A DNA stretch of 64,000 bases, from contig NC_010162.1 of NCBI RefSeq assembly GCF_000067165.1, positions 11,954,501 through 12,018,500 of the forward strand, written 5' to 3'. Each line of letters starts with the position of its first letter. Position 1 is the first letter of the stretch. Origin of the DNA: Sorangium cellulosum So ce56. Lineage in GTDB: Bacteria > Myxococcota_A > Polyangia > Polyangiales > Polyangiaceae. A program made the position numbers and the translations under genes. The notes under the pieces are model-generated. The model was not told the DNA's origin. It made no database searches and was given only the letters and a program-made list of their open reading frames with translations. Shown in pieces: positions 1 through 8,013 of the stretch.

Positions 1-363
1 GATGGTCATCGCCGCGGCGTCCTCGAACGGCATCGCGTCCGGGAGCGCATAGGTGGTGCGCGGCCCCGCGATCGCGCGCGTCGCGTACCCCCCCGAGCCG
101 GGGAGCGTCGCGGCCACGCGGGCGCCCGGCGGGAGCGACGGCTCCCGGCTCTCGACGACGACGCCGGCGACCTCGAAGCCGGGGATGAACGGCGGAGTCG
201 GCTTGACCTGGTGCGCGCCCGCCGTGAAGAGCACGTCGGGGAAGTTGATCGCGGCGGCGGCCACCTCGATCCGGACCTCCCCCTCGGCGAGCGGGGGGTC
301 GTCCACCTCTTCCCAGACGAGGATCTCGGGGGGACCGAAGGCGTGTCCGCGCCAGGCATGCAT
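1..363 (-). CDS. MDR-superfamily quinone oxidoreductase / zinc-type alcohol dehydrogenase, N-terminal part
   Basis: The gene runs off the left edge; the first 121 codons are present. The product opens MHAWRGHAFGPPEILVWEE and continues with the GroES-like N-terminal fold of medium-chain dehydrogenases/reductases. That fold shows in the segments EVAAAAINFPDVLFTAG and FIPGFEVAGVV, where the Pro-Gly-Phe-Glu motif is typical of NADPH:quinone oxidoreductases (the QOR branch, no catalytic zinc). The expected role is NAD(P)H-dependent reduction of quinones or enones in the cytoplasm. The Rossmann domain lies outside the window, so the cofactor and exact subfamily cannot be fixed. The start is the only ATG that keeps this fold in frame. 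The gene diverges in style from the lipoprotein genes behind it and appears unrelated to them. Confidence 0.8.
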   Translation of the reverse strand, partial: MHAWRGHAFGPPEILVWEEVDDPPLAEGEVRIEVAAAAINFPDVLFTAGAHQVKPTPPFIPGFEVAGVVVESREPSLPPGARVAATLPGSGGYATRAIAGPRTTYALPDAMPFEDAAAMTI

Positions 364-453
364 GCCCGCGGACCTTAGCAGAAAGCCCGGGCGGCCCGGC
401 GGCGCCGCCTCGCGCGCCGGGGATCCCCCGCGGGACCGCCGGCGCGCGCGAGA

Positions 454-1092
454 TCAGCGGACGATCTCGATCGGCAGCTTCGCCGTCACGGAGCCCTGCT
501 CCTGCCCGTCGAACGTCACCTCGACATCGTAGGTCCCCGGCGCGAAGAACTCGTCTTCCGGGTTGTCCGTGTCCGATGGCCCGCTCCACTGCCGCCCCGA
601 CCAGGAGATCGTGTGCGTCGCCGCCGTCGCGTCGACCTGCACGGTCGCCGCGGCGTCGGGAGCGCAACACCCGGTGTCACAGAGGCAGTACTGCTGTGGA
701 TCCCCCGCCGTCGACAGCCCGGTGATCTGGTACGTGACGAACGAGCGCGGATCCGCGCTCGGCACGACGCAGTGCCCGCACCCGTCCGAGGCCGCGATCT
801 CGATCGGAGGCACGCTCGAGTCGGTCGTGACCGTGTAGACGAACTCCGCTGGCTCGCCCCTCCAGTAGACGCAGCGGCTGGACTCGATCGATATCGTCAC
901 GCCCGGGATCGTGCCCTGGATGTCGCGCACCGCGCACGGCTCGGCCCCCGGCGGCAGCCCGCGGTCGCCGCCGCTGCTGCCGCTCTCGCCGTCGCCGCCG
1001 CTCCCGGCGCCCTCCTTGCCGCCGCCGCATCCGGTCGCGCACGCGGCGGACAGCAAGGCTATCGCCAGAGCTCGAAGCATGTCGTTTGCCAT
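454..1092 (-). CDS. Cys-rich secreted lipoprotein, tandem paralogue A
   Basis: A 212-residue protein with an N-terminal signal peptide and a likely lipoprotein Cys at residue 22 (CATGC context), then a Gly/Ser-rich linker, then a mature domain. The domain contains EGTIPG-like and TVTTDSSVPP segments and the motif YCLCDTGCCAP, so it is probably a disulphide-rich beta domain. The start at 1092 is preceded by GGAGGGAGAGG at good spacing; a second ATG four codons downstream is possible. It is closely similar over its whole mature part to the next gene upstream (1279-2037), so the two are a tandem duplication. I recognise no characterised family. The location is probably the outer membrane or periplasm; function unknown. 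Confidence 0.75.
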   Translation of the reverse strand: MANDMLRALAIALLSAACATGCGGGKEGAGSGGDGESGSSGGDRGLPPGAEPCAVRDIQGTIPGVTISIESSRCVYWRGEPAEFVYTVTTDSSVPPIEIAASDGCGHCVVPSADPRSFVTYQITGLSTAGDPQQYCLCDTGCCAPDAAATVQVDATAATHTISWSGRQWSGPSDTDNPEDEFFAPGTYDVEVTFDGQEQGSVTAKLPIEIVR

Positions 1093-1278
1093 TCCCTCAC
1101 CTCTCCCTCCTTCGCGCCACGCCGCCTGTTTGCGGCGGCGCGCGATCGGCAGCAAGGGAGATGCTCCGCGAAGCGCGCGCGGGCTCCGGAGGGACAGGCC
1201 GTGGCGCGCGCCACCCCGGGCCGCCGACTGTGCCACCCTGGGCCGCGGCCTGCTTGCGGGCGTCGCATCAGCCGTGCT

Positions 1279-2037
1279 TCAGGGGTAGATCTCGATCCCC
1301 AGCTTTGCCGTGACGACGCCCTGCTCCTTGCCATCGAACGTCACCTCGACTTCGTAGCTCCCCGGCGCGAACGGGGCGCCCTCCGGATTGCTCGTGTCGG
1401 ACGGCCCGGTCCACTGCCGCCCGGACCAGCGGATCGTCTGCGTCGCCGTGGTCGCGTCGACCTGCACGGTCACCGCCTCGTCGGGAGCGCAGCAGCCCAC
1501 GTCGCACAGGCAGTAGAGCTGCGGCTGCGGATCAGCACCCCACGAGAGGCCGCTGATCTTGTAGGAGACGAGCGAGAGGGGATCGCTCGTCGGCTCGACG
1601 CAGCGCCCGCAGCCGGTGGAGGCCGCGACGTCGATCGGGGGGACGCTCGAGTCGGTCGTGACCGTGTAGATGAACTCGGCCGGCTCTCCCTGGCGGTAGT
1701 TGCAGCGGCTCGACTCGATCGAGATCTTCACGCCGGGGATCGTGCCCTCGACGTCACGCACCGCGCACGGCCCGTCCGACGGGTCGATGCAGCCGCCGCC
1801 GCTCCCCTCGCCGCAGCCGCCGGTGCCGTCCTCGCCGCTGTCGTCGTTGCCGCCGCCGCCGCCGTTGTGGCCGCCGCTTCCGCCGGTGCCGTCCTCGCCG
1901 CCGCCGCTGCTGCTGGCACCGCTGCCGCCGTTGCCGCTGCTGGCACCAACGCCGTCATTCACGCTGTCCTTGCATCCCATCAGGCACGCACCGGACAGCA
2001 GGGCTGCCGCCAGCACGCGAAGAACGTCGCTCGTCAT
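1279..2037 (-). CDS. Cys-rich secreted lipoprotein, tandem paralogue B
   Basis: A 252-residue protein with signal peptide and lipobox LMGC (Cys22), followed by a longer low-complexity Gly/Ser/Asn linker (residues ~25-90) than its neighbour has. The mature domain shares long near-identical stretches with the downstream gene: SISIESSRC-like, TVTTDSSVPPI, YCLCDVGCCAPD and SGRQW. The translation start is chosen because GAGGTGAT lies just upstream and the signal peptide begins directly after it. The bases upstream of both genes also resemble each other, so the duplication covered the promoter as well. Function is unknown. An exported, disulphide-stabilised surface or periplasmic protein is the most that can be inferred. 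Confidence 0.75.
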   Translation of the reverse strand: MTSDVLRVLAAALLSGACLMGCKDSVNDGVGASSGNGGSGASSSGGGEDGTGGSGGHNGGGGGNDDSGEDGTGGCGEGSGGGCIDPSDGPCAVRDVEGTIPGVKISIESSRCNYRQGEPAEFIYTVTTDSSVPPIDVAASTGCGRCVEPTSDPLSLVSYKISGLSWGADPQPQLYCLCDVGCCAPDEAVTVQVDATTATQTIRWSGRQWTGPSDTSNPEGAPFAPGSYEVEVTFDGKEQGVVTAKLGIEIYP

Positions 2038-2322
2038 CGCATCACCTCGTGGCTCCGCCACCGAACCTCACGCGCGGCGGCACGGGGCGTGCAGCAAAAG
2101 GGATGCCTCGCGCGGCAAGCGCAGCTTCCCGCAGGCGCGCCTCTGGTTCGCGGCACCCCGGATCTTCGCTTGTGCCAGTTTGGGCCGTGGTGGGCTGTGA
2201 GCTGCTCCGCTCCCAGGGCGCCATTCCCGGCGAGCCAGCTATTCCGGGGCATCCCGGCGACATTTCAACGCACGAACCAGCGGCCGGCCCGGCTCATCCA
2301 GCGACGCGCCGGCGTGCCGCGG

Positions 2323-3411
2323 TCACTCGATCTCGGGGTACCAGCACGCCACGCGGTGGCCGCTGCCGGGGACGAGCTCCTCGAGCGGCGGGATCTCGAC
2401 GTCGCATTTGCCCTCTTCGGACCTCCGGCAGCGAGGGTGGAACACGCAGCCGTCGGGCGGGTTGATCGCGCTCCCGGGCGCGCCCGGCAGCAGGCGGCGC
2501 GCCTTACTTCCCCGCTCGATCGACGGCGTCGCCTCGAAGAGCGCGCGCGTGTACGGGTGGTGCCGCCGCCCGGCCACGCCCTGCGTGGGGCCGATCTCCA
2601 CGATGCGGCCGAGGTACATCACGGCGACGCGGTGGCTCACGTGCTCGACGACGCGCAGGTCGTGCGAGATGAACAGCAGGCCGAGCGACAGCTCGTCCTG
2701 GAGCTCCTCCAGCAGGTTGACGATCTGGGCCTGCACCGAGAGGTCGAGCGCGCTCACGGGCTCGTCGCAGACGATGAAGTCGGGGCGCACGGCGAGGGCG
2801 CGGGCGATCGCGACCCGCTGCCGCTGCCCGCCCGAGAGCTCGTGGGGGAAGCGCTCCATCATGTCCGGTCGCAGGCCGACCTTCTGGAGCGCGTCCTCGA
2901 CCATCGCGGTCTCCTCGTCGCGGCTCCTCGCGAGGCGGTGGATGACGATGCCCTCGCCGACGATCTCGCGCAGCGTCATGCGCGGGTTGAGCGAGCCGTA
3001 GGGGTCCTGGAAGACGATCTGCATCCGCCGCCGCATGGCCCTCAGCGCGCGGCTCGACAGGGCGCTCAGGTCGTGGCCGTCGAAGAGGACCCGGCCGACC
3101 GTGGGCTCGATGAGCCGGAGCACGAGGCGGCCGAGGGTGCTCTTGCCGGAGCCCGACTCGCCGACCAGGCCGAGCGTCTCGCCCCGGTAAACGTGGAAGG
3201 TCGCCTCGACGACGGCCTGCACGAACGACGGCTTCGCGAGGGCGCCGCGTTGCACCGGGTAGAACTTCGAGAGCCCCTCCGCCTGGACGAGCGGCCGCTC
3301 GCCCGGCGCGCTCTCCGCGCCCCCCGGGTGCGCCGCGGCTGCAGGGTGCGGGTGCGGCGCGGCGGGCTCGTCGCGCTGCGTGGGCGGCGGGGATCCGCTG
3401 TCGCGCGTCAC
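2323..3411 (-). CDS. Oligopeptide/dipeptide ABC transporter ATP-binding protein (OppF/DppF type)
   Basis: A 362-residue cytoplasmic ATPase. Visible motifs in order: a Pro/Ala-rich N-terminal extension of about 40 residues, Walker A GESGSGKST, Q-loop in IVFQDPYGSLNPR, ABC signature LSGGQRQRVAIARAL, Walker B FIVCDEPVSALD, the H-loop ISHDLRVV, and the C-terminal oligopeptide-transporter extension with HHPYTRALFEATP and the Cys-containing FHPRCRRSEEGKCD segment. It would energise import of peptides or similar solutes together with the ATPase encoded just upstream. Its GTG start overlaps the stop of that gene (GTGA), so the two are translationally coupled. No permease or binding-protein gene is present in the window. 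Confidence 0.92.
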   Translation of the reverse strand: MTRDSGSPPPTQRDEPAAPHPHPAAAAHPGGAESAPGERPLVQAEGLSKFYPVQRGALAKPSFVQAVVEATFHVYRGETLGLVGESGSGKSTLGRLVLRLIEPTVGRVLFDGHDLSALSSRALRAMRRRMQIVFQDPYGSLNPRMTLREIVGEGIVIHRLARSRDEETAMVEDALQKVGLRPDMMERFPHELSGGQRQRVAIARALAVRPDFIVCDEPVSALDLSVQAQIVNLLEELQDELSLGLLFISHDLRVVEHVSHRVAVMYLGRIVEIGPTQGVAGRRHHPYTRALFEATPSIERGSKARRLLPGAPGSAINPPDGCVFHPRCRRSEEGKCDVEIPPLEELVPGSGHRVACWYPEIE

Positions 3412-4781
3412 GAGGCGCCCTCGTTGCCCGCGCGCCCCGGGCCCGTGAGGAGGAAGCAGCGCGCCGCGTGGTGCCCCGCGCCGGGCGGGACGGCGTACAG
3501 GTCCGGCGGCTCGGCGCGGCAGCGGTCGAACACGGCCTCGCAGCGGTCCTGGAAGCGGCAGCCGCGCGGCGGATCGCGCAGATCGGGCAGCGCGCCCGGG
3601 ATGGTCGGCAGGCGGAGCGAGCGCTCGCCGCGCACGCGGTGCGGGCGGAGCCCGCGCGCCGGGATGCTCCTGAGGAGCGCGCGCGTGTACGGGTGCGAGG
3701 GCGCTGCGAGCACGTCGCGCGCCGGCCCTTGCTCGACGACGACGCCGGCGTAGAGGACGACGATCTCGTCCGCGAGCTCGCCGACGACGGCGAGGTCGTG
3801 CGCGATGAGCAGGAGGCTCATCGACGTCTCTGCCTTGAGCCGCTCGAGGAGGTCGAGGATCTGCGCCTGCGTCGTCGTGTCGAGCGCGGTGGTGGGCTCG
3901 TCGGCGATGAGCAGCGAGGGCTCCGGCGCGAGGGCCATGGCGATCATGACGCGCTGGCGCATCCCGCCGGACAGCTCGTGCGGGTAGCTGTTCGCGCGGA
4001 CCTCGGGCTCGGGGAAGCCGACCTTGCGCAGGAGGTTCACGGCGTAGAGCCGGGCGTCGCCGCGGGACATGGGCCGGTGCAGCCGGATGGCCTCGGCGAT
4101 CTGGGCGCTGACCGTGTACACGGGGTTCAGCGAGGTCATCGGTTCCTGGAAGATCATGCCGATCTTCCCGCCGCGCACGGCGCGCATCTCGCGCTCGCTC
4201 AGCGCGAGGAGGTCCTGGCCGTCGAGCTCGATCGAGCCGCCGTCGATGGACGCGTAGGGCGCGGGCAGGAGCCGCAGGATGCTCAGCGCGGTCACGGTCT
4301 TGCCGCAGCCCGACTCACCGACGAGCGCCACGGTGCGCCCGCGCGGCACCGTGAACGAGACGCGGTCGAGGGCGCGCGTGACGCGGCCGTCGGCGGCGAA
4401 CGACACGCGGAGGTCGCTCACCCGGAGCAGCGTGGGCGGCGGGGCCTCCTCGGGCGAGAGGGGCGGCACGGTGCGGGGGAGGGCGGAGAGGCGCCCGCTC
4501 GCCGTCGAGCGCTGGGTGACGGCGGGCTCGTCGTCGTCGAGCGGGCCGCGCGCGAGGGGGACGGCGGGGGCGCTGGGGGCGGGGAGAGCGCCCGCGGTCG
4601 GCGTGGCAGGCGCGGGAAGAGCGCCCGCGCTCGAGGCGCCGGGTGTGGCCGGGGCGCTGGGCAGGGAAGGCGCGCTGGGCACGGGCGGCCTTCTCTCGCC
4701 GAGGTCGTGGCGGATCAAGGGAAGCGGGAGCGAGTTCCGCGCGCCGAGGTCGTCGTCCTCGTCGTCCTGGCCGTTGCTCAC
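3408..4781 (-). CDS. Oligopeptide/dipeptide ABC transporter ATP-binding protein (OppD/DppD type)
   Basis: A 457-residue ATPase from a GTG start that overlaps the stop codon of the preceding lipoprotein gene (GTGA). The first ~115 residues are an unusual acidic then Ala/Pro-rich extension. The ABC domain follows with Walker A GESGCGKTV, signature LSGGMRQRVMIAMAL, Walker B LLIADEPTTALD, and the C-terminal HPYTRALLRSIPARG and CRFQDRCEAVFDRC elements of peptide-transporter ATPases. It pairs with the downstream OppF-type gene to form the nucleotide-binding heterodimer. The extension is not part of the normal family and is probably disordered. The substrate cannot be deduced because the membrane and binding components are missing from this locus. 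Confidence 0.92.
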   Translation of the reverse strand: MSNGQDDEDDDLGARNSLPLPLIRHDLGERRPPVPSAPSLPSAPATPGASSAGALPAPATPTAGALPAPSAPAVPLARGPLDDDEPAVTQRSTASGRLSALPRTVPPLSPEEAPPPTLLRVSDLRVSFAADGRVTRALDRVSFTVPRGRTVALVGESGCGKTVTALSILRLLPAPYASIDGGSIELDGQDLLALSEREMRAVRGGKIGMIFQEPMTSLNPVYTVSAQIAEAIRLHRPMSRGDARLYAVNLLRKVGFPEPEVRANSYPHELSGGMRQRVMIAMALAPEPSLLIADEPTTALDTTTQAQILDLLERLKAETSMSLLLIAHDLAVVGELADEIVVLYAGVVVEQGPARDVLAAPSHPYTRALLRSIPARGLRPHRVRGERSLRLPTIPGALPDLRDPPRGCRFQDRCEAVFDRCRAEPPDLYAVPPGAGHHAARCFLLTGPGRAGNEGAS

Positions 4782-5479
4782 CGTACGTACACCTCGAGGC
4801 GGGGGCCGACGCCCTGGGAGATGCCCATCGAGTAGGCGGCCCCGACGGCGTCGCTCCCCGCCGCGAGGATGGCGATGCCGTGGTCGTCCTTGCGCCGCCT
4901 GGCCCAGTCGCGCACGAGCGAGGTGACGTCGATCCGCAGCGGCGTCGCCGGGCGGGGCCGCGCGATGGCGGCGGCCTCCGGGATCGACAGCCGCGGCTGC
5001 CGGCCCCACGTCGCCGTCTCGGAGCGCCACGGCTCGAGGATGCGCGCGACCTCCAGGGTGAGCGCGCGCTCGGCGGGGGGCGCCATCGGGGCCGGCTCCA
5101 GCACGACGAAGGCGCTCGCGATGTCGGCGCCGACGCCGAAGGTCGGCGAGAACCGGAGCAGCAGGACGACTTCGCCGCCCCCGGCGCGCCCGAGCGCGAC
5201 GGCGTCGGGGACGCGCGGCGTGGCCGCGGCGTCGTCCTCGACGAGGACGGCGAGGTCCTCGGGCGGGAGCAGCACGCGGCGCGCGTCGAGGGGCGCGGGG
5301 AGGGCGCTCGCCGGCCGGCAGCGCCCGGCGACGCAGTAGCCGGCGCCGCAGACGCCCGCGCCCGCGCACACGCCCGCGTCCTTCGCGGGGCCGCCGCCGC
5401 AGCCCAGGAGCGGCGGCGCCGCGACGAGCAGGGCCACGGGCGCGAGGGCGGCGAGCAGACGCACAGCGGGGGCGACCAT
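4778..5479 (-). CDS. DNRLRE-domain lipoprotein
   Basis: A 233-residue protein with a signal peptide and lipobox LLGC (Cys27), then a short Cys-rich segment (CAGAGVCGAGYC) and a domain that fits the DNRLRE fold. The fold is recognised by a VVLLLRFSPTF strand, an ATWGRQ segment (the Trp-Asn/Gly motif after the variable-threonine strand), and FDVT-like RIDVTSLVRDW followed by GIAILAAG. DNRLRE domains are extracellular beta modules, often linked to surface or carbohydrate-associated proteins. Start at 5479 gives the best signal peptide; an upstream ATG at 5509 is possible but would lengthen the n-region. Its stop overlaps the oppD-like start, so an exported protein and a peptide-type ATPase pair share one operon. 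Confidence 0.72.
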   Translation of the reverse strand: MVAPAVRLLAALAPVALLVAAPPLLGCGGGPAKDAGVCAGAGVCGAGYCVAGRCRPASALPAPLDARRVLLPPEDLAVLVEDDAAATPRVPDAVALGRAGGGEVVLLLRFSPTFGVGADIASAFVVLEPAPMAPPAERALTLEVARILEPWRSETATWGRQPRLSIPEAAAIARPRPATPLRIDVTSLVRDWARRRKDDHGIAILAAGSDAVGAAYSMGISQGVGPRLEVYVR

Positions 5480-5614
5480 AGCAGAGGGCGGCCCGGGTAG
5501 GGCGGCCACCTGGCGGCAGGGGCGGGGGCGCGCCGGGGCGGGGTGCCGGTCGCCGTTCGCGGGCGCTGCGATCCCTGTTGTCGGGCCGCGGCCGCTCTGC
5601 TGGGATGCCGTGTC

Positions 5615-6052
5615 GTGCGTGTTCGAGCCATTACCTTCCTCAGGGCGCTCGTGATCGCGGCCGCCGTGCCTGCGGCGCTCGCCGCCTGCGGAAAGAAGGC
5701 GCCGCTCGGGTCTCCGTGCCGCGCCGACGACGACTGCGCCTCAGGCCTCGCCTGCCACCGCGAGCAATGCCTGCACGAGGGGAGCGCCCGGCGCCTGCGC
5801 GACGAGGAGCAGCGCGCCGCGGGCGAGGGCGGCGCGCGGAAGGTCGGCGACCGCATCGAGGTCGAGTGGAAGGGGTCGTACAAGCCCGCCATCATCACCG
5901 GCGTCGTCGCCCCGGGCTCCTACCGGGTCCACTTCGACGGGTACGACGCGCAGTGGGACGAGGTCGTGACCGAGGCGCGCATCAAGGGCGGCGCGCGCTC
6001 GGGCTCGGGGCAGCGGACGGCGGTGCCGGCGGCGAGCAACTCGACGCGCTGA
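5615..6052 (+). CDS. Small lipoprotein with C-terminal Tudor/chromo-barrel-like domain
   Basis: A 145-residue protein from a GTG start (an earlier GTG at 5543 is possible but spoils the signal peptide). Signal peptide and lipobox LAAC (Cys25) are followed by a dickkopf-like Cys motif (CRADDDCASGLACH) and a compact C-terminal module, IEVEWKGSYKPAIITG...YRVHFDGYDAQWDE. The spaced W-K, Y-V-F-D-G-Y and W-D-E residues are those of Tudor-knot/MBT-like barrels. In eukaryotes such barrels read modified peptides; a secreted bacterial copy must do something else. It is divergently transcribed from the DNRLRE/Opp operon across about 135 bp. Confidence 0.7.
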   Translation: MRVRAITFLRALVIAAAVPAALAACGKKAPLGSPCRADDDCASGLACHREQCLHEGSARRLRDEEQRAAGEGGARKVGDRIEVEWKGSYKPAIITGVVAPGSYRVHFDGYDAQWDEVVTEARIKGGARSGSGQRTAVPAASNSTR

Positions 6053-6133
6053 GCGGCGGAAGGCGGCGCTCGGAGCGCCTGCAGTGCGGCCCCGAGGACC
6101 GGGAGCGGTGGTGCGGGGGTAGCTGAGCGGTGA

Positions 6134-6194
6134 TGTCCGGAACCATATCGTCGCTACCCGCATTCCGGACACTCGCCCGGCGCATTCCGGACAC
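6134..6194. repeat. Three copies of TTCCGGACA (one inverted, two direct)
   Basis: TGTCCGGAA at 6134-6142 is inverted relative to two direct 14-bp copies of CGCATTCCGGACAC at 6159-6172 and 6181-6194, a 22-bp period. Inverted multi-copy ends of this form are typical of the terminal repeats of IS21- or IS481-type elements, but no matching transposase survives beside them. They are probably a relic of an IS end at the edge of the mobile region that follows. Confidence 0.5.
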
Positions 6195-6285
6195 CACGTT
6201 CTACTGAAGCGACAATGAGGGGGACGCCCGGCGGCAACTCCTGCGCGAGAGCGACCACGGGGCATCGAAGGGGGCCAGCTCGGCC

Positions 6286-6516
6286 TCAGTCTAGGTCTCG
6301 CCGCCGTCCGTAGGCCCAGTCGTCCGAGCGCTCGCTGCTCCCGCCAATCACACCAGAGTCCTCCTCGTCCTCGTCCCAGACCTTGGTCAACTCATCCGCC
6401 GGAATGCCAAGCCTCTTCCCTATCACCATCGCATCGGCCTTGCTCAATACACCCCCGCTGACCTTCCGGTGTTGCTGACACTGGCTGTAGAAACGGCTGT
6501 GCGTGTCATCGTTCAT
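6286..6516 (-). CDS. Hypothetical protein, 76 aa
   Basis: A short gene with ATG at 6516 preceded by TGGAGCACGAAC (a reasonable ribosome site). The product begins MNDDTHSRFYSQCQQH, contains KADAMVIGKRLGIPADELTKVWDED and ends in an acidic then basic tail. It is hydrophilic with no signal peptide and no family that I can name. Base composition is somewhat less GC-rich than the neighbouring core genes, and it sits at the border of a mobile-element region, so it may have been acquired. The frame stays open further upstream, but that part looks non-coding. Confidence 0.45.
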   Translation of the reverse strand: MNDDTHSRFYSQCQQHRKVSGGVLSKADAMVIGKRLGIPADELTKVWDEDEEDSGVIGGSSERSDDWAYGRRRDLD

Positions 6517-7391
6517 GTTCGTGCTCCACTTGGTTTGGTTGTTGGCGAACGCACTGGAAGCGCCGCCCCATGCGGCTGGGCCCCGTTGACCAGCGATCGG
6601 TCCTGAGTTACACCACGGCAGTTCGGCCTGGTAATCGAACGCGCCGGGAGCAACCTCGGACAAAGGGCGGATCGTGGGGCGAGTCCCTGCGGTTCGCCTT
6701 TCATGTTCCATTTCGGAACTTGGGAACGTCTGTAGGATCCGATCTGTGTTGTCCAGCGCGATGTGGAACTATTTTTGCGTCGGAGGAACCACGTCGGGTT
6801 CACATCCCAGCGGGAATGTCAAGACGATGGCGTGGTGCAGATGGTCTTCTCTGCGGAGCTGCGAGCCAGCATGACCGCGACCGGCTCGGCGCCCACAGCG
6901 AACCCCTTCAGGCCAGCCATGGCGGAGGAGCCTCATCCTCTAGCGCCCCCGTAGTCAAGGGCTCACGAAACGTCCGGATCGTCCTCGCCATGGCGGTCGA
7001 TCCGGAGCCCGAGCCACCCCCGCAGTACGCCCTCTCCTCGACGTCCCACCCCGTCGCCGTGCGTCGTGCCAACCACTCTCCAGAATGGGCTGCGCACTCT
7101 CGCCGTGGCGTTACAGCAGGCGCTTCGCCGTCCGTCGGCGTACGCGACCGACGACGCGAAAGAGCCGCTAAACAGGCTGAAAAAGCGCACGTGGGCTAGG
7201 ACATGCGCTGTCCGACCGGGCTCAGCAAGGGCGGGCCGACGACACCTCAAATGGTAGACTAAGGGCCTTAACGAAAGCGCCCGTCCGTAGCTGGTCACTA
7301 CGGACGGGCTGCAACACACCCTGTGGAGGCCCACAGAGCGCGCGTCGCAGCCGCATCATGGGCCGGCCCGGGGAGAGAGGCAAGGCACGTC
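6517..7391. other. Gene-poor stretch at the border of the IS region
   Basis: About 875 bp with no protein I can support on either strand. Parts around 6700-6850 are noticeably less GC-rich than the rest of the window, suggesting foreign or decayed DNA. The only clear structure is the perfect hairpin at 7279-7309 just ahead of the IS1-type transposase gene. A short open frame at 6763-6954 (+) has no recognisable product and was not called. Confidence 0.5.
7279..7309. repeat. Perfect 12-bp inverted repeat with 7-nt loop
   Basis: Arms GCCCGTCCGTAG (7279-7290) and its exact complement (7298-7309) flank a CTGGTCA loop. No T-run follows on the + strand. The hairpin lies about 80 bp before the IS1-type transposase start, so it may be part of that element's left end or an insulating terminator against read-through transcription. 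Confidence 0.6.
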
Positions 7392-8013
7392 ATGCCCGCT
7401 CCGCTCCCGCTGGAGACGCGCGTCCGCATCGCGTCCGCTCTCGTGGAAGGCAACTCGATCCGTGCCGTCGCCCGCATGGTCGACGTCGACAAGGGGACCG
7501 TGATGGCCCTGGCGCTGCGCCTCGGCGAGGGCTGCATCCGGTTCCACAGCCGCAAGGTGCGCAACCTCGCGGCGCACGTGATCCAGATGGACGAGATGTG
7601 GAGCTTCGTCCAGAAGAAGCAAGCGCGCGTGACGGCGAAGGATCCGGCCGAGCACGGCGACGCCTACCTCTACGTCGCGCTGGACGCGAACACGAAGCCG
7701 GCGATCTCGTTCCACGTCGGCAAGTGCGACGGCGAGAACACGGAGATGTTCATCAAGGACCTCCGCGGTCGGCTCACGGTCGTTCCGCACGTCACGAGCG
7801 ACGGCTGGCAGCCGTACATCGAGGCAATGGCCGCGAGCTTTCGCGGGTCGACGGACTACGCCCGATGCGTCAAAAACTACCGCGGCGGACCGCAACGCTC
7901 ACCCGATCACCGCTACGAACCGAGCCGGGAAGTCTTCGTCACCAAAACGCCAGTCTTCGGTGTGCCCAATGAAGAGCTAATGTCAACGTCGTACGTGGAA
8001 CGACTTAGAGCGC

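Noticed and set aside
613..3753. Open frame of over 1000 codons on the + strand across the two lipoprotein genes and oppF
   Set aside because: It is antisense to three well-supported genes and its product is an Arg/Ala/Val low-complexity string. Very high third-position GC leaves antisense frames open.
6585..6650. tRNA-like words (GTTCGATTACC, GTGGTGTAACTC) on the - strand
   Set aside because: The T-loop-like word lies on the wrong side, and no acceptor or T stem can be formed, so it is not a tRNA.
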